From Polynucleobacter sp. UK-Gri1-W3 (lineage in GTDB: Bacteria; Pseudomonadota; Gammaproteobacteria; Burkholderiales; Burkholderiaceae): a DNA stretch of 64,000 bases. Where the stretch lies: positions 1-64,000 of the forward strand of contig NZ_JACVQA010000002.1 in assembly GCF_018881595.1 (NCBI RefSeq). The letters run 5' to 3'. Each line of letters opens with the position of its first letter. Positions within the stretch are counted from its first letter, which is position 1. The notes beneath the pieces are model-generated. The model ran no database searches and had not been told where the DNA came from. It saw only the letters and a program-made list of their open reading frames with translations. Position numbers and translations under genes: made by a program. This document shows positions 33,449 to 42,765 of the stretch, one piece after another.

Positions 33449-33685
33449 TCACTTAACGCGACTGTATTCGTTTTGACCTTGATTGCGATTGTCAATCGAC
33501 TCAGTCCAGCTCGCCTGATTACCTGGCGTCCAATTCTTAGTCATAAACCCATTATTGGCACCCATATAAGGAGCAACATCTGGACGCTTAGCAGCTTTAG
33601 CAGCAATTTCCGGTGGCTCAGAGCAAGCGGCCAACAAGGTAGCTGTTGCAAAACATAGGCCAAGAGTTTTGAAATTCACTTTCAT
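33449..33685 (-). CDS. Small lipoprotein of the formate dehydrogenase operon
   Basis: A 78-aa product with a signal peptide ending in the lipobox LLAACS. The short mature part has no recognised domain (contains APYMGANNGFMTKNWTPGNQ). It overlaps the stop of the Fe-S subunit gene by one base and precedes the cytochrome b gene, so it is an integral member of the operon. A role in assembly or stability of the membrane complex is a guess. Confidence 0.72.
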   Translation of the reverse strand: MKVNFKTLGLCFATATLLAACSEPPEIAAKAAKRPDVAPYMGANNGFMTKNWTPGNQASWTESIDNRNQGQNEYSRVK

Positions 33686-34341
33686 TATTGAGCTCCTGGA
33701 ATTTTTGCAGCAGGTGTTGGTGTAGGCGCAGGCGCATCAGGCCCACCGTACGCAGTATTCCAACCGAAAGCTTTGGATCCTGGGTACTTGCCGTTCTTCT
33801 CACGTGTCGCAACACGATTATTAAAGATGCCAGAAATAATATCGCTATCGCCACCGATCAATGCTTTGGTTGAACACATCTCAGCACAGAGTGGTAACTT
33901 ACCTTCTGCCAAACGATTACGGCCATATTTTTCAAACTCAGCAACGCTGCCATTTTCTTCAGGGCCGCCGCTACAGAATGTGCACTTATCCATTTTGCTA
34001 CGGGAACCAAAGGCGCCCTTGCTTAAGAACTGTGGTGCGCCAAATGGGCAAGCAAAAGAGCAGTAGCCGCAACCGATACAGATATCTTTATCGTGCAGCA
34101 CAACGCCCTCATCCGTACGGTAGAAACAATCTACTGGACATACCGCCATACAAGGAGCATCACTACAGTGCATACATGCAACTGAAACTGACTTTTCTTG
34201 ACCGATGATGCCATCGTTTACCGTAACAACACGGCGGCGATTAACACCCCAAGGCACTTCATTATCATTTTTACAGGCCGTGACACAACCGTTGCATTCA
34301 ATGCATCGCTCTGTGTCGCAAATAAATTTCATTCTTGCCAT
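33685..34341 (-). CDS. Formate dehydrogenase Fe-S (beta) subunit
   Basis: A 218-aa subunit with four [4Fe-4S] clusters. The cysteine groups are CIECNGCVTACKND, CMHCSDAPCMAVCPVD, CIGCGYCSFACPFG and CTFCSGG with a later CAEMC. It relays electrons from the catalytic subunit to the cytochrome. The C-terminus is Pro/Ala-rich (APTPTPAAKIPG) and lacks the transmembrane helix of E. coli FdnH. It is placed immediately downstream of the catalytic subunit gene. Confidence 0.93.
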   Translation of the reverse strand: MARMKFICDTERCIECNGCVTACKNDNEVPWGVNRRRVVTVNDGIIGQEKSVSVACMHCSDAPCMAVCPVDCFYRTDEGVVLHDKDICIGCGYCSFACPFGAPQFLSKGAFGSRSKMDKCTFCSGGPEENGSVAEFEKYGRNRLAEGKLPLCAEMCSTKALIGGDSDIISGIFNNRVATREKNGKYPGSKAFGWNTAYGGPDAPAPTPTPAAKIPGAQ

Positions 34342-34368
34342 TGTGTTCTCCTGACTTTATTTTTTGAC

Positions 34369-37347
34369 TTAGGCAAATTTTTCGATTTGACACATAGTAG
34401 TTTTAGTCTCTTGCATCATCGTTACCTGGTCGTAACCATACGTTGTTGCAGTATTGACCGCTTCACCCTGAACTACAGGAGCCGCACCCTCTGGATAGTA
34501 TTTGCGAATGTTCTCGCCCTGCCACCAACCAGCAAAGTGGAATGGTACGAAAGCAGTTCCTTGATCAACACGCTCTGTAACCATTGCGCGCACTTTGATC
34601 TTGGCACCTGTTGGTGACTTCACCCAAACATAATCCCAATTCTTAATGCCGCGATCCGCTGCAGCCTTTGGGTTGATCTCCACAAAGTTTTCTTGTTGGA
34701 GTTCTGCCAACCATGGATTGGAACGAGTCTCATCTCCGCCACCCTCATACTCAACCAAACGACCAGAGGTCAGAATGATTGGGAACTTCTCATATAACTT
34801 CTGATTCAAGTTTTGATCTTGAACAGTCTTATAGAGAGTTGGTAAGCGCCAGAAGTTCTTCTTATCAGCAGAAGTTGGGTACTTGCGCATCATTGGCGCA
34901 TTTGTACTGTAAAGCGCTTCACGGTGGGTTGGAATTGCATCTGGGAAGTTCCAAACTACTGCACGTGCTTTCGCATTACCAAATGGATGACAACCGTTCT
35001 TCATTACCACGCGCTGAATACCACCCGACAAGTCAGTCTTCCAGTTCTTGCCTTCAGCAAGTTTTTTCTCGTCATCGGTCAACTGATCCCACCAGCCCAA
35101 CTTCTTCACTAATACGTGATCGAACTCTGGATAGCCAGTTGTAATAGCTGAACCCTTAGAGTAAGAACCATCGGCAGCAAGCAAGCTGACGCCTTCACGC
35201 TCTACACCGAAGTTGGCGCGGAAGTTACCACCGCCCTCCATGACGCTCTTGCTGGTGTCATACAGATTTGGTGAACCAGGATGCTTGATTGCTGCTGTAC
35301 CGTAGCAAGGCCAAGGCAAGCCATAGTAATCGCCTGTTGTGTCATATCCAGTGACTGGATCAACACCGCCGCGAGACTTTAGAGTCTTCGGATCAAATGT
35401 GGCAACCATTCTCATGTGCGCTTTGAGACGCTCAGGAGTTTGCCCGGTATAGCCAATGGTCCAGCATGAGCGATTAATCTCACGCAAGATGTCTTCAATT
35501 TGCGGCTCTTTCCATTGCTTACCAGCGTATTTAGAGTTGAGCATCTTGTAATTCTTAGACAACTCTTCGCCAAAACCTAAGCGATCAGCAAATGCTTGCA
35601 TGATCACATGGTCAGGAACAGACTCAAACAATGGATCGATTACCTTCTCACGCCATTGCAAAGAGCGATTCGATGCTGTAGCAGAGCCGCAGGTCTCAAA
35701 CTGCGTTGTAGCAGGCAATAAGTAAACATTACGATTCTTGTTAACTGCTTGACCTTCTGCGGCAGGCATTGCAGCCATTGCAGCAGTAGCACTTGGGTAT
35801 GGATCTACAACAACCAAAAGATCCAACTTATCCATCGCACGCTTCATGTCAAGGCCGCGAGTTTGAGAGTTAGGCGCATGACCCCAGAAGAACAAACCTT
35901 TAACGTTTGTTTGCTGGTCAATCATGTCATTCTTCTCAAGAACCGCATCCACCCAACGAGAAACAGTAGTACCTGATTTCTCCATCATGTCAGGTGCATA
36001 GCGACCTTTAATCCATTCGTAGTCAACACCCCAAACAGTTGAGAAGTGTTTCCATGAACCAGCAGCCAAGCCATAGTAGCCTGGCAATGAGTCTGGGTTA
36101 GGACCTACGTCAGTTGCACCTTGAACGTTATCGTGTCCGCGGAAAATATTTGTACCGCCGCCAGATTTGCCAATGTTACCTAAGGCCAATTGCAAAATAC
36201 AGGAAGCGCGTACGATGGCGTTACCAATGGTGTGCTGGGTTTGACCCATACACCAAACAACTGTACTAGGACGATTCATTGCCATAGTTTTAGCGGCTTG
36301 ATAAACCTGTGCTTCAGGAACACCACAAGCCTCTTCAACTGCTGCAGGCGTCCACTTCTCCATTACTTCTTTGCGGATCTCTTCCATGCCATAAACACGG
36401 TCATTGATGTATTTCTTATCTTCCCAGCCGTTTTTAAAGATGTGATACAGCATACCGAACAAGAAAGGAATGTCTGTACCAGAACGAATACGAATGTACT
36501 GGTCTGATTTAGCAGCAGTACGTGTGTAGCGCGGATCAACCACGATCACCTTACAACCATTTTCTTTTGCGTGCAAAAGCATCAACATTGAAACTGGGTG
36601 AGCCTCGGCAGCATTTGAACCAATGTACAAAGCAGCCTTGGAATTCATCATGTCGTTATAGCTATTGGTCATCGCACCATAGCCCCAGGTGTTTGCAACA
36701 CCCGCTACTGTTGTGGAGTGACAGATGCGAGCCTGATGGTCTGTATTGTTTGTGCCAAAGAAAGAGACCCACTTACGGAGTAAGTAGGCCTGTTCGTTGT
36801 TGTGCTTAGATGAGCCGATAAAGAACATCGCATCCGGAGAATATTTCTCACGAATAGACTTCATCTGCGCAGTAATTTCAGTTAAAGCTTGGTCCCAAGA
36901 AATGCGCTGGTACTTTCCATCGACTAACTTCATTGGGTAGCGTAAACGGTAATCACCGTGGCCGTGCTCACGCAAGGCAGCGCCTTTAGCACAGTGGGCA
37001 CCCATATTAATTGGGGAGTCAAACACAGCATTCTGACGAACCCAAACGCCATTTTCAACTGTAGCGTCAACCGCACAGCCTACTGAACAGTGAGTACAGA
37101 TGGATCTCTTGACTTCAATCTTCCCTTTGCCATCAAGCATTGCCTTGCTTTGCTCAGCAGAGGCTTTTTGCACGAAGCTTAATTGACTAGCAGCGATACC
37201 GGCACCAACTCCTACGCCTGAACGTTTAAGGAATGAACGGCGATCCATCGTTGGCACGGCAGCTTTTAAGCCACGTGACAAGCTGCCAATCAGGCGTGAT
37301 GTTGAACGACTGCTTTGTGGGGTATTGGATTTACGAGTCAGACTCAT
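34369..37347 (-). CDS. Formate dehydrogenase catalytic (alpha) subunit, cysteine type
   Basis: A 992-aa molybdopterin (bis-MGD) oxidoreductase that oxidises formate to CO2. The twin-arginine signal is DRRSFLKRSGVGVGAG, so it is exported folded to the periplasm. The N-terminal [4Fe-4S] site is CTHCSVGC followed by a later Cys (GAHCAKG). The metal ligand is Cys209 in QARICHSTTVAG, where E. coli FdnG has selenocysteine; no in-frame stop is used. A tungstate/molybdate-type transporter lies nearby and the maturation genes are upstream. The ATG at 37347 is preceded by CAGGG. The 34-residue stretch before the RR motif is unusually long for a Tat leader. Confidence 0.95.
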   Translation of the reverse strand: MSLTRKSNTPQSSRSTSRLIGSLSRGLKAAVPTMDRRSFLKRSGVGVGAGIAASQLSFVQKASAEQSKAMLDGKGKIEVKRSICTHCSVGCAVDATVENGVWVRQNAVFDSPINMGAHCAKGAALREHGHGDYRLRYPMKLVDGKYQRISWDQALTEITAQMKSIREKYSPDAMFFIGSSKHNNEQAYLLRKWVSFFGTNNTDHQARICHSTTVAGVANTWGYGAMTNSYNDMMNSKAALYIGSNAAEAHPVSMLMLLHAKENGCKVIVVDPRYTRTAAKSDQYIRIRSGTDIPFLFGMLYHIFKNGWEDKKYINDRVYGMEEIRKEVMEKWTPAAVEEACGVPEAQVYQAAKTMAMNRPSTVVWCMGQTQHTIGNAIVRASCILQLALGNIGKSGGGTNIFRGHDNVQGATDVGPNPDSLPGYYGLAAGSWKHFSTVWGVDYEWIKGRYAPDMMEKSGTTVSRWVDAVLEKNDMIDQQTNVKGLFFWGHAPNSQTRGLDMKRAMDKLDLLVVVDPYPSATAAMAAMPAAEGQAVNKNRNVYLLPATTQFETCGSATASNRSLQWREKVIDPLFESVPDHVIMQAFADRLGFGEELSKNYKMLNSKYAGKQWKEPQIEDILREINRSCWTIGYTGQTPERLKAHMRMVATFDPKTLKSRGGVDPVTGYDTTGDYYGLPWPCYGTAAIKHPGSPNLYDTSKSVMEGGGNFRANFGVEREGVSLLAADGSYSKGSAITTGYPEFDHVLVKKLGWWDQLTDDEKKLAEGKNWKTDLSGGIQRVVMKNGCHPFGNAKARAVVWNFPDAIPTHREALYSTNAPMMRKYPTSADKKNFWRLPTLYKTVQDQNLNQKLYEKFPIILTSGRLVEYEGGGDETRSNPWLAELQQENFVEINPKAAADRGIKNWDYVWVKSPTGAKIKVRAMVTERVDQGTAFVPFHFAGWWQGENIRKYYPEGAAPVVQGEAVNTATTYGYDQVTMMQETKTTMCQIEKFA

Positions 37348-37414
37348 ATGTTGTCCCTGAAAAAGTTTTTTTATTTATTGAATGCCAGTTGAAACAAAAG
37401 CAAATTAAAGATCG

Positions 37415-37636
37415 TTAAATCAAAGTGGTTTCGTAATACTTGCGCATGTGGGAGGTCATGGTTTGACCAACATCTTTCACTACTTTTGCACCGCTAATTT
37501 CTTGGATAACAGCCTTACCTATTGGGGTTTGGCTAACCACGGCGACAGCACCAACAGCGGCGCCTGCACCAATAAAGAACTTACGGCGCGATGGCTTATT
37601 TTCTTCGCTTAAAGCGACTTTGGATTTGGTGGTCAT
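37415..37636 (-). CDS. Formate dehydrogenase region Tat-signal small protein
   Basis: A 73-aa protein with the twin-arginine motif SRRKFFIGAGAAVGAVAVV and a short C-terminal tail (SHMRKYYETTLI). It belongs to the small Tat-targeted proteins found next to Burkholderiales-type formate dehydrogenases. It is encoded directly before the catalytic subunit. The Tat-exported protein may travel with or anchor the complex. Confidence 0.85.
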   Translation of the reverse strand: MTTKSKVALSEENKPSRRKFFIGAGAAVGAVAVVSQTPIGKAVIQEISGAKVVKDVGQTMTSHMRKYYETTLI

Positions 37637-37751
37637 GGCATGCTCCTATATGGGTCTTCTTGATCTGAATCAAGTGTAATGGGAAATCGCATTTTTGACA
37701 TATTGCTGTAACTATTAGTTATTAGGGTGATATGTATATTGCGGTGCAACA

Positions 37752-38414
37752 TCAAATCATGTCAAAGCTCTGCCCTTCGATTGCTAAGAATTCTCTAGTT
37801 AGAGAGGCGATTGGGTGGTACAGATGCATCTCCGGAATGCCCTCTATTGCATCACATAACTCGTCGTACCAGGGCCGAATGTGTTGGTTAAAAAAAACCC
37901 TTTGATTTGTAAGGTTTGATATCTCAACATCATCACCGGCAATCAGATATCGCATCACCTCAGAAAGAGCAGAAATATGGTCCTCGGTTTCTGTAATCTC
38001 TTGAGCAGCCTCAAGCCCAAATTCAGCCAAAGCATTACGAATATTGACCAAAGGCTTCTCGTTTAAATGGCCAGCCATGTAAAAGGAGCCGTTCAGAACA
38101 ACGTTGGGCTTGCCAACGCTAATGAAATTCAAATCAAACTCATCATGCCAAGCCTTGGCGGGATTATTTTTAGCAACCTCAACCACGTCCATCCAGACTT
38201 TAGCCAATGGCGCCTCATCGGCAGCATCATATTGATCTGCTGTTGCTGCAATTTGGTCTAAAAGCTCTTGATCGGGTGGCATCTGAAAAAAACGAGCGAT
38301 CAAGCCATATAAATCTGCCCGCGCTAAATCCTCTGGCAAGCCAACATCTCCTACTTCTGCGGCCAAATTCTCTGCCGCCGCTCCATTAGCTGCATCTTTT
38401 TCTATTTCACTCAT
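37752..38414 (-). CDS. TorD-like molybdoenzyme chaperone
   Basis: A 220-aa all-helical chaperone of the TorD/DmsD family. The body begins LPEDLARADLYGLIARFF and includes the family segment YHDEF-like WHDEFDLNFISVG and HIRPWYDELCDAIEG. Such proteins bind Tat signal peptides and guard the immature catalytic subunit. ATG at 38414 overlaps the stop of the ferredoxin gene by 4 nt (ATGA). A longer start at 38447 would place 11 extra residues within that gene and is unlikely. The 115-nt gap to the next gene contains no clear feature. Confidence 0.87.
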   Translation of the reverse strand: MSEIEKDAANGAAAENLAAEVGDVGLPEDLARADLYGLIARFFQMPPDQELLDQIAATADQYDAADEAPLAKVWMDVVEVAKNNPAKAWHDEFDLNFISVGKPNVVLNGSFYMAGHLNEKPLVNIRNALAEFGLEAAQEITETEDHISALSEVMRYLIAGDDVEISNLTNQRVFFNQHIRPWYDELCDAIEGIPEMHLYHPIASLTREFLAIEGQSFDMI

Positions 38415-40501
38415 ATTTCTTTTTTCACCATATCTACAACCCGACAATCACTACACATCTTCAATCGATCCATTGCAGCACCAGCAAAGGCGCCATGCGC
38501 TCCTAGCTTAGTCAGCATGAGATCAACCATCTTAAGCGTTCCAAAAGGCTTGCCACAGCTAATGCAATGGAAAGCCTGCGTTTCATTTAGGGTGGTCCGC
38601 TGCTTGCGCTGCTCAACTGTTTGTATGCGAGGGGCAAGTGTTAAGGCCTTCTCAGGACAGGTTTGCACGCAGATGCCGCATTGAACACACTGCTTTTCAA
38701 TGAACGAAAGTATGGGCTCATCAGGGTTGTCTAAAAGCGCGCCCTCAGGGCAGCCGCTCACACAAGACATGCACAAGGTACAAGCATCTCTGTTAATGGC
38801 CAGGCCGCCTAATAAGGAAGACTTTGGAAGGACTACTCCTGCCTCAGGCAATGGAGTCTTGGCCTGTTTTTGCAAATGCTCAAGAGCCGCCTCTAGTGTT
38901 TCGCGTTTCTGATTAGATAAGCCAATACTTGCAGGCGTGCATATAGGGGTAAGCGAACCACGCTGACGCAGTGCGCCCATTGCTTTTGATACTGTCGATA
39001 GATCTTCAACAGAATTCGCTAAGATCAAGTGAATGCGTTCATCAAAGCCATAAGCCTTCAAAATGCTATTTGCTAAATCTACTTGCTCTTCAAGTGCAGC
39101 ACGATATGAGGGATCTTCATCACCACTTAATAACAAGGTCACTTCAGCAAAACCATATGTCAGAGCACTAAGCCATAAGTCCAAGCCTGTTGAAGCAATG
39201 TGTTCAATGCCATAAGGCATGACAAACGAAGGTAGACCTTCAAAACGTTTTGGCATGATGTGTGAAGATCTACCTAAGCCATCAATCATTTGCGTGCCAG
39301 CTTTGAGGGTATGCAAAAGCAAACTTGGGGCCATTGCTTGATTAAGCTTTTTAGCTTCAGCGGTAAAGACACTCGCAACTGTTTTCAGCTCTTTGCCCTG
39401 ATGAGGAACGCTTGGGTAGTTGTAGCGTATTGCACCGGATGGGCAAGTGGTGGCGCAGGCCCCACAACCCATACAAAGGTTTGGATTGACCTCTACAGAG
39501 CCTTGGCCATTTTTAAAGATTGAACCAATCGCACCCGTTGAACAAACATCGATACAAGCGTTGCAACCAACTTTGCCATTACGACCATGCGCACAAATTT
39601 TTTCGTTATAGACAAAATATTTAGGCTTCTCAAACTCTCCTACCATTTCTGATAGCTGATTTACTGCTAACGCCTGATCTAAAGGATCTGCGCCAGGGGC
39701 AAAGTAGCCCTGAGGGATTTGACTCATGCGCATTGCTGGATCGACGCGCAAATCTAAAATGAGATCGAATTCTGAATTACGCTTACGATCTTTTCGATCA
39801 AAAGAAATGGCACCAATACCAGCACAAGCGGTTACGCAATCACGATGGGATTTGCATTTACTTAAATCAATCTGAAAGGAAAGATCGATAGCGCCTTCAG
39901 GACAGACTTCGACGCAAGCACCACAGCGAGTACACATCTCGGGGTCAATCGGATTTTGCAGACCCCAGTTAACTGAAAAATTACCTAAATAACCATCCAA
40001 CTTAGTCACTACACCAGTAAATACTGGGTAACTGCGAGTAAGCGGCAAGTCTCCAGGCTCAGTACACAGAACGGAAACATCTAAAGATTGACTAAGCTTT
40101 TCAGCCCAAGGAATGGCTTGGGAGCCAGCGCCGACGATCAGCAACCTTCCTTGGCTCTCGTAATTCACCACTGGGACAGGCTCAGCCTCAGGCATATCTG
40201 CTAAAGCTAACAAAGCAGCAATTTTGGGTCCAGATGCTTTAGCTTCTTGCGTCCAGCCGGCAACTTCTCGAATGTTCACGAAACGCAGTGGCGCAACCAA
40301 AGGCTTTCCAGCCTGATCGGCCAACTCACTAAAGAGCGCACCCTCTTGAGTGCATGCAATTACCAATGAATCAGACCCATCTAGCGCTTTTAAAAAAGAA
40401 CCGACCTCTTGCCTGCATAAAGATTGATGAATCGGCACACCCATTTCTTTTGCATCTAAGGGCATGGTGCCGTTGCAGTTACAGACTAATTTTTGACTCA
40501 T
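38411..40501 (-). CDS. Multi-[4Fe-4S] ferredoxin-type protein of the formate dehydrogenase cluster
   Basis: A 696-aa soluble protein. The N-terminus has CNCNG. Ferredoxin cysteine runs follow: CTRCGACVEVCPEG (about 190), CKSHRDCVTACAG, a group with CNACIDVCSTG, CMGCGACATTCPSG, then after a 200-residue non-cluster domain CTLCMSCVSGCPEG and CVQCGICVQTCPEK. Two C-terminal CxxC knuckles (CISCGKPFG, CSDC) end the protein. It occurs in Burkholderiales formate dehydrogenase clusters, but its job is not established. Electron supply to maturation or to the enzyme is plausible. Confidence 0.83.
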   Translation of the reverse strand: MSQKLVCNCNGTMPLDAKEMGVPIHQSLCRQEVGSFLKALDGSDSLVIACTQEGALFSELADQAGKPLVAPLRFVNIREVAGWTQEAKASGPKIAALLALADMPEAEPVPVVNYESQGRLLIVGAGSQAIPWAEKLSQSLDVSVLCTEPGDLPLTRSYPVFTGVVTKLDGYLGNFSVNWGLQNPIDPEMCTRCGACVEVCPEGAIDLSFQIDLSKCKSHRDCVTACAGIGAISFDRKDRKRNSEFDLILDLRVDPAMRMSQIPQGYFAPGADPLDQALAVNQLSEMVGEFEKPKYFVYNEKICAHGRNGKVGCNACIDVCSTGAIGSIFKNGQGSVEVNPNLCMGCGACATTCPSGAIRYNYPSVPHQGKELKTVASVFTAEAKKLNQAMAPSLLLHTLKAGTQMIDGLGRSSHIMPKRFEGLPSFVMPYGIEHIASTGLDLWLSALTYGFAEVTLLLSGDEDPSYRAALEEQVDLANSILKAYGFDERIHLILANSVEDLSTVSKAMGALRQRGSLTPICTPASIGLSNQKRETLEAALEHLQKQAKTPLPEAGVVLPKSSLLGGLAINRDACTLCMSCVSGCPEGALLDNPDEPILSFIEKQCVQCGICVQTCPEKALTLAPRIQTVEQRKQRTTLNETQAFHCISCGKPFGTLKMVDLMLTKLGAHGAFAGAAMDRLKMCSDCRVVDMVKKEI

Positions 40502-40512
40502 GCGCTATCTTC

Positions 40513-41109
40513 TTAGGTTTTTTTCTGTTTAGGCCGAATTGATGACTCAGCGAGTACTTCGCTCGGTACTTCATTCGGCGCTTCATCCAATGGAGCTGGT
40601 TTTTGTTGTGGCGATGTTAAATCACTTTGCTGCTCAACCGCTGACGCGTCACCTTCTGGCCGTGGATTGGCTGCGTGGCTTACGCTTTGCCGAGAATCCT
40701 GAGCAATATCTTCGCTCGACTTGCTAAATAGATTGAGCATATCGCTCTGAACCATTCTCTCTAGCATTCCAGGGGGTAATGGGTCTGGTTTGCTGTAATC
40801 ATCAATATAGATATCCAATCCATCCATGATGTTGAAGTGAGGATCGGTAAACATTTTCTTTAGGGCTGCTTGCTGAACGGCTGGATCTACATCCGATTTC
40901 ATAAAAGCAGAAAAATCTGGGTCAAAACGATCAATCTTGGCCACATCATCCAAAGTCACCGGTGGCGGAATCTCTTCTGAAACAATCTCAACAGGAGATG
41001 CTTGAGTGACTTCCTTAGGAGTTTCTAGTTTTTTTTCTGGCAGCTCAACTTCGCCGACTTCTCTCCCCGCCTTACGCTTAGACCAACGCCCTAGAAATCC
41101 GTCAGCCAT
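40513..41109 (-). CDS. DUF3306 protein
   Basis: A 198-aa protein that starts MADGFLGRWSKRK, the hallmark of DUF3306. The conserved core is FDPDFSAFMKSDVDPAVQQAALKKMF followed by DGLDIYIDDYSKPDPLPPGM; the C-terminus is polar and disordered-looking. It is regularly found in formate dehydrogenase operons next to DUF3305. Its function is unknown. It is translationally coupled to the upstream DUF3305 gene (1-base overlap). Confidence 0.85.
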   Translation of the reverse strand: MADGFLGRWSKRKAGREVGEVELPEKKLETPKEVTQASPVEIVSEEIPPPVTLDDVAKIDRFDPDFSAFMKSDVDPAVQQAALKKMFTDPHFNIMDGLDIYIDDYSKPDPLPPGMLERMVQSDMLNLFSKSSEDIAQDSRQSVSHAANPRPEGDASAVEQQSDLTSPQQKPAPLDEAPNEVPSEVLAESSIRPKQKKT

Positions 41110-41642
41110 TATTCCCCCATAGGGCGCTTGGCACCCTTGAATGAAGCAGGCTTATGGCGTTTTTTAGGTTCTGGTCGGTAGTTTTCATTGACATACTCCT
41201 GCAACCAAGCAGCATGCTCGTCGATCATGGGAACTGCATCAACTGACTCACCACCATCAAGCAAGCGTGCAGCCTCGTGGTAGCTTACGCAAATACGATG
41301 TGGGACTGCAAATGTTGTCTCAGCCTTAGCTAAGGAAATAGATTGCTCATCGATATAACGCTCAATATCTTCTTCTAGACGCCACATCACAAACCAGCTT
41401 GGGACTGCGGCTGAAACATTGAGATAGTAGCCCTCAGCCTCATCCAGAAAAAGGTCAAGCTCATAGCCGGTAAACATCCAAGATTCACCATCTGCATCTC
41501 GCCCCAAAAACTGACCCGAGATAGAGTTACTTTGACTGCTACTAAATTGCCCGAAATCAGGCAATACCTCCTGAGGCACCCAGCGATACGAAATCCATGG
41601 GTTGTCAATATTTTGCTTACGCATTAGCACTGCAAAGCGCAT
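41109..41642 (-). CDS. DUF3305 protein
   Basis: A 177-aa protein with the DUF3305 look: MRFAVLMRKQNIDNPWISYRW at the start, then a region rich in acid and aromatic residues (YYLNVSAAVPSWFVMWRLE) and a VSYHEAARLLDGGE motif. It probably heads the formate dehydrogenase accessory set and precedes DUF3306. The function is unknown. It starts 14 nt downstream of the mrp stop, so the whole run may be transcribed from upstream of mrp. Confidence 0.83.
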   Translation of the reverse strand: MRFAVLMRKQNIDNPWISYRWVPQEVLPDFGQFSSSQSNSISGQFLGRDADGESWMFTGYELDLFLDEAEGYYLNVSAAVPSWFVMWRLEEDIERYIDEQSISLAKAETTFAVPHRICVSYHEAARLLDGGESVDAVPMIDEHAAWLQEYVNENYRPEPKKRHKPASFKGAKRPMGE

Positions 41643-41656
41643 AAAAGTTCAGAGCC

Positions 41657-42745
41657 TCAGGTGTTTTGAACCACGATGTTCGGAAACTTACTGCTCATAT
41701 CTTTGGATAGAGTAGCAACATGGATGGCAACCTGTCTAGCAATGCCTTTATAGATTGCGCTAATTACACCATCTGGGTCAGCCACTACCGTTGGACGTCC
41801 CGCATCAGCTTGCTCACGAATCGAAAGGTTCAACGGTAAAGAGCCCAAGAAATCCACCGCATATTCTTTACACATTTTTTCACCGCCGCCAGTCCCAAAT
41901 ACGTGCTCTTCATGTCCACACTTAGTGCAAACGTAAGTACTCATATTTTCAATAATGCCAATAATGGGTACTCCTACCTTCTCAAACATCTTCAGGCCTT
42001 TGCGAGCATCCAGCAATGCAATATCCTGCGGCGTTGTAACTATGACAGATCCAGTCACAGGAACCTTTTGTGCCAAAGTCAGCTGGATGTCACCTGTGCC
42101 GGGCGGCATATCCACAATCAAGTAATCCAAATCACGCCAACGGGTTTGACGAAGCAACTGCTCAAGAGCAGAGGTCACCATCGGACCGCGCCATACCATC
42201 GGTGCATCATCATCGATTAAGAAACCAATCGAGCTTGCTTGCAGACCATAAGCCTCCATTGGTTCGATCGTATTTTCTTCAATAGAGTCTGGTCGACCAG
42301 TAATACCCAACATCATTGGTTGACTGGGTCCATAAATATCCGCATCTAAGATGCCAACTTGCGCACCTTCAGCCGAGAGTGCTAGAGCCAGATTCACAGC
42401 TGTTGTGGACTTCCCCACTCCGCCCTTACCGCTGGCTACCGCAATAATATTTTTTACGCCAGGCAATAATTTCACGCCACGTTGCACTGCATGTGCAACA
42501 ATTTGACTAGAAATATTGACGCTGACATTTTTTACGCCCGGTAACTCACGCAATACGTTGATCACCGCTTTACGAATTGAGTCAAACTGGCTCTTAGCGG
42601 GATAGCCCAGCACAATATCCAAAGAAACATTGCCATCTTCTACGCGGAGATTTTTAATATTCTTTGCAGTAACAAAGTCGATCTTCGTATTGGGATCAAC
42701 TAAGTTTTTAAGCAAGCCTTGAGCGGCTTCTACAGTTACTGACAC
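41657..42745 (-). CDS. apbC: Fe-S cluster carrier ATPase Mrp/ApbC
   Basis: A 362-aa P-loop ATPase of the Mrp/NBP35 family. An N-terminal DUF59 domain (about 1-85) is followed by the deviant Walker A SGKGGVGKST, the switch DADIYGPSQP and a CxxC cluster site in YVCTKCGHEEH. It assembles and hands over [4Fe-4S] clusters in the cytoplasm. It sits directly upstream of a formate dehydrogenase operon rich in such clusters. The annotation 'multidrug resistance' for the name Mrp would be wrong. Confidence 0.93.
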   Translation of the reverse strand: MSVTVEAAQGLLKNLVDPNTKIDFVTAKNIKNLRVEDGNVSLDIVLGYPAKSQFDSIRKAVINVLRELPGVKNVSVNISSQIVAHAVQRGVKLLPGVKNIIAVASGKGGVGKSTTAVNLALALSAEGAQVGILDADIYGPSQPMMLGITGRPDSIEENTIEPMEAYGLQASSIGFLIDDDAPMVWRGPMVTSALEQLLRQTRWRDLDYLIVDMPPGTGDIQLTLAQKVPVTGSVIVTTPQDIALLDARKGLKMFEKVGVPIIGIIENMSTYVCTKCGHEEHVFGTGGGEKMCKEYAVDFLGSLPLNLSIREQADAGRPTVVADPDGVISAIYKGIARQVAIHVATLSKDMSSKFPNIVVQNT

Positions 42746-42765
42746 TACCTTCTCCTATGATGTGC

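Noticed and set aside
34198..34617. 139-aa plus-strand ORF and other plus-strand ORFs across the formate dehydrogenase genes
   Set aside because: All overlap well-supported minus-strand subunits and show no family features.
34369..37347. Selenocysteine formate dehydrogenase
   Set aside because: The ligand position reads TGC-type cysteine (Cys209 in ARICHS) with no in-frame TGA, so no selenocysteine insertion is needed.
41657..42745. Mrp as a Na+/H+ antiporter or multidrug resistance protein
   Set aside because: The sequence is a P-loop ATPase with a CxxC cluster site, i.e. the Fe-S carrier Mrp/ApbC, unrelated to the antiporter of the same name.
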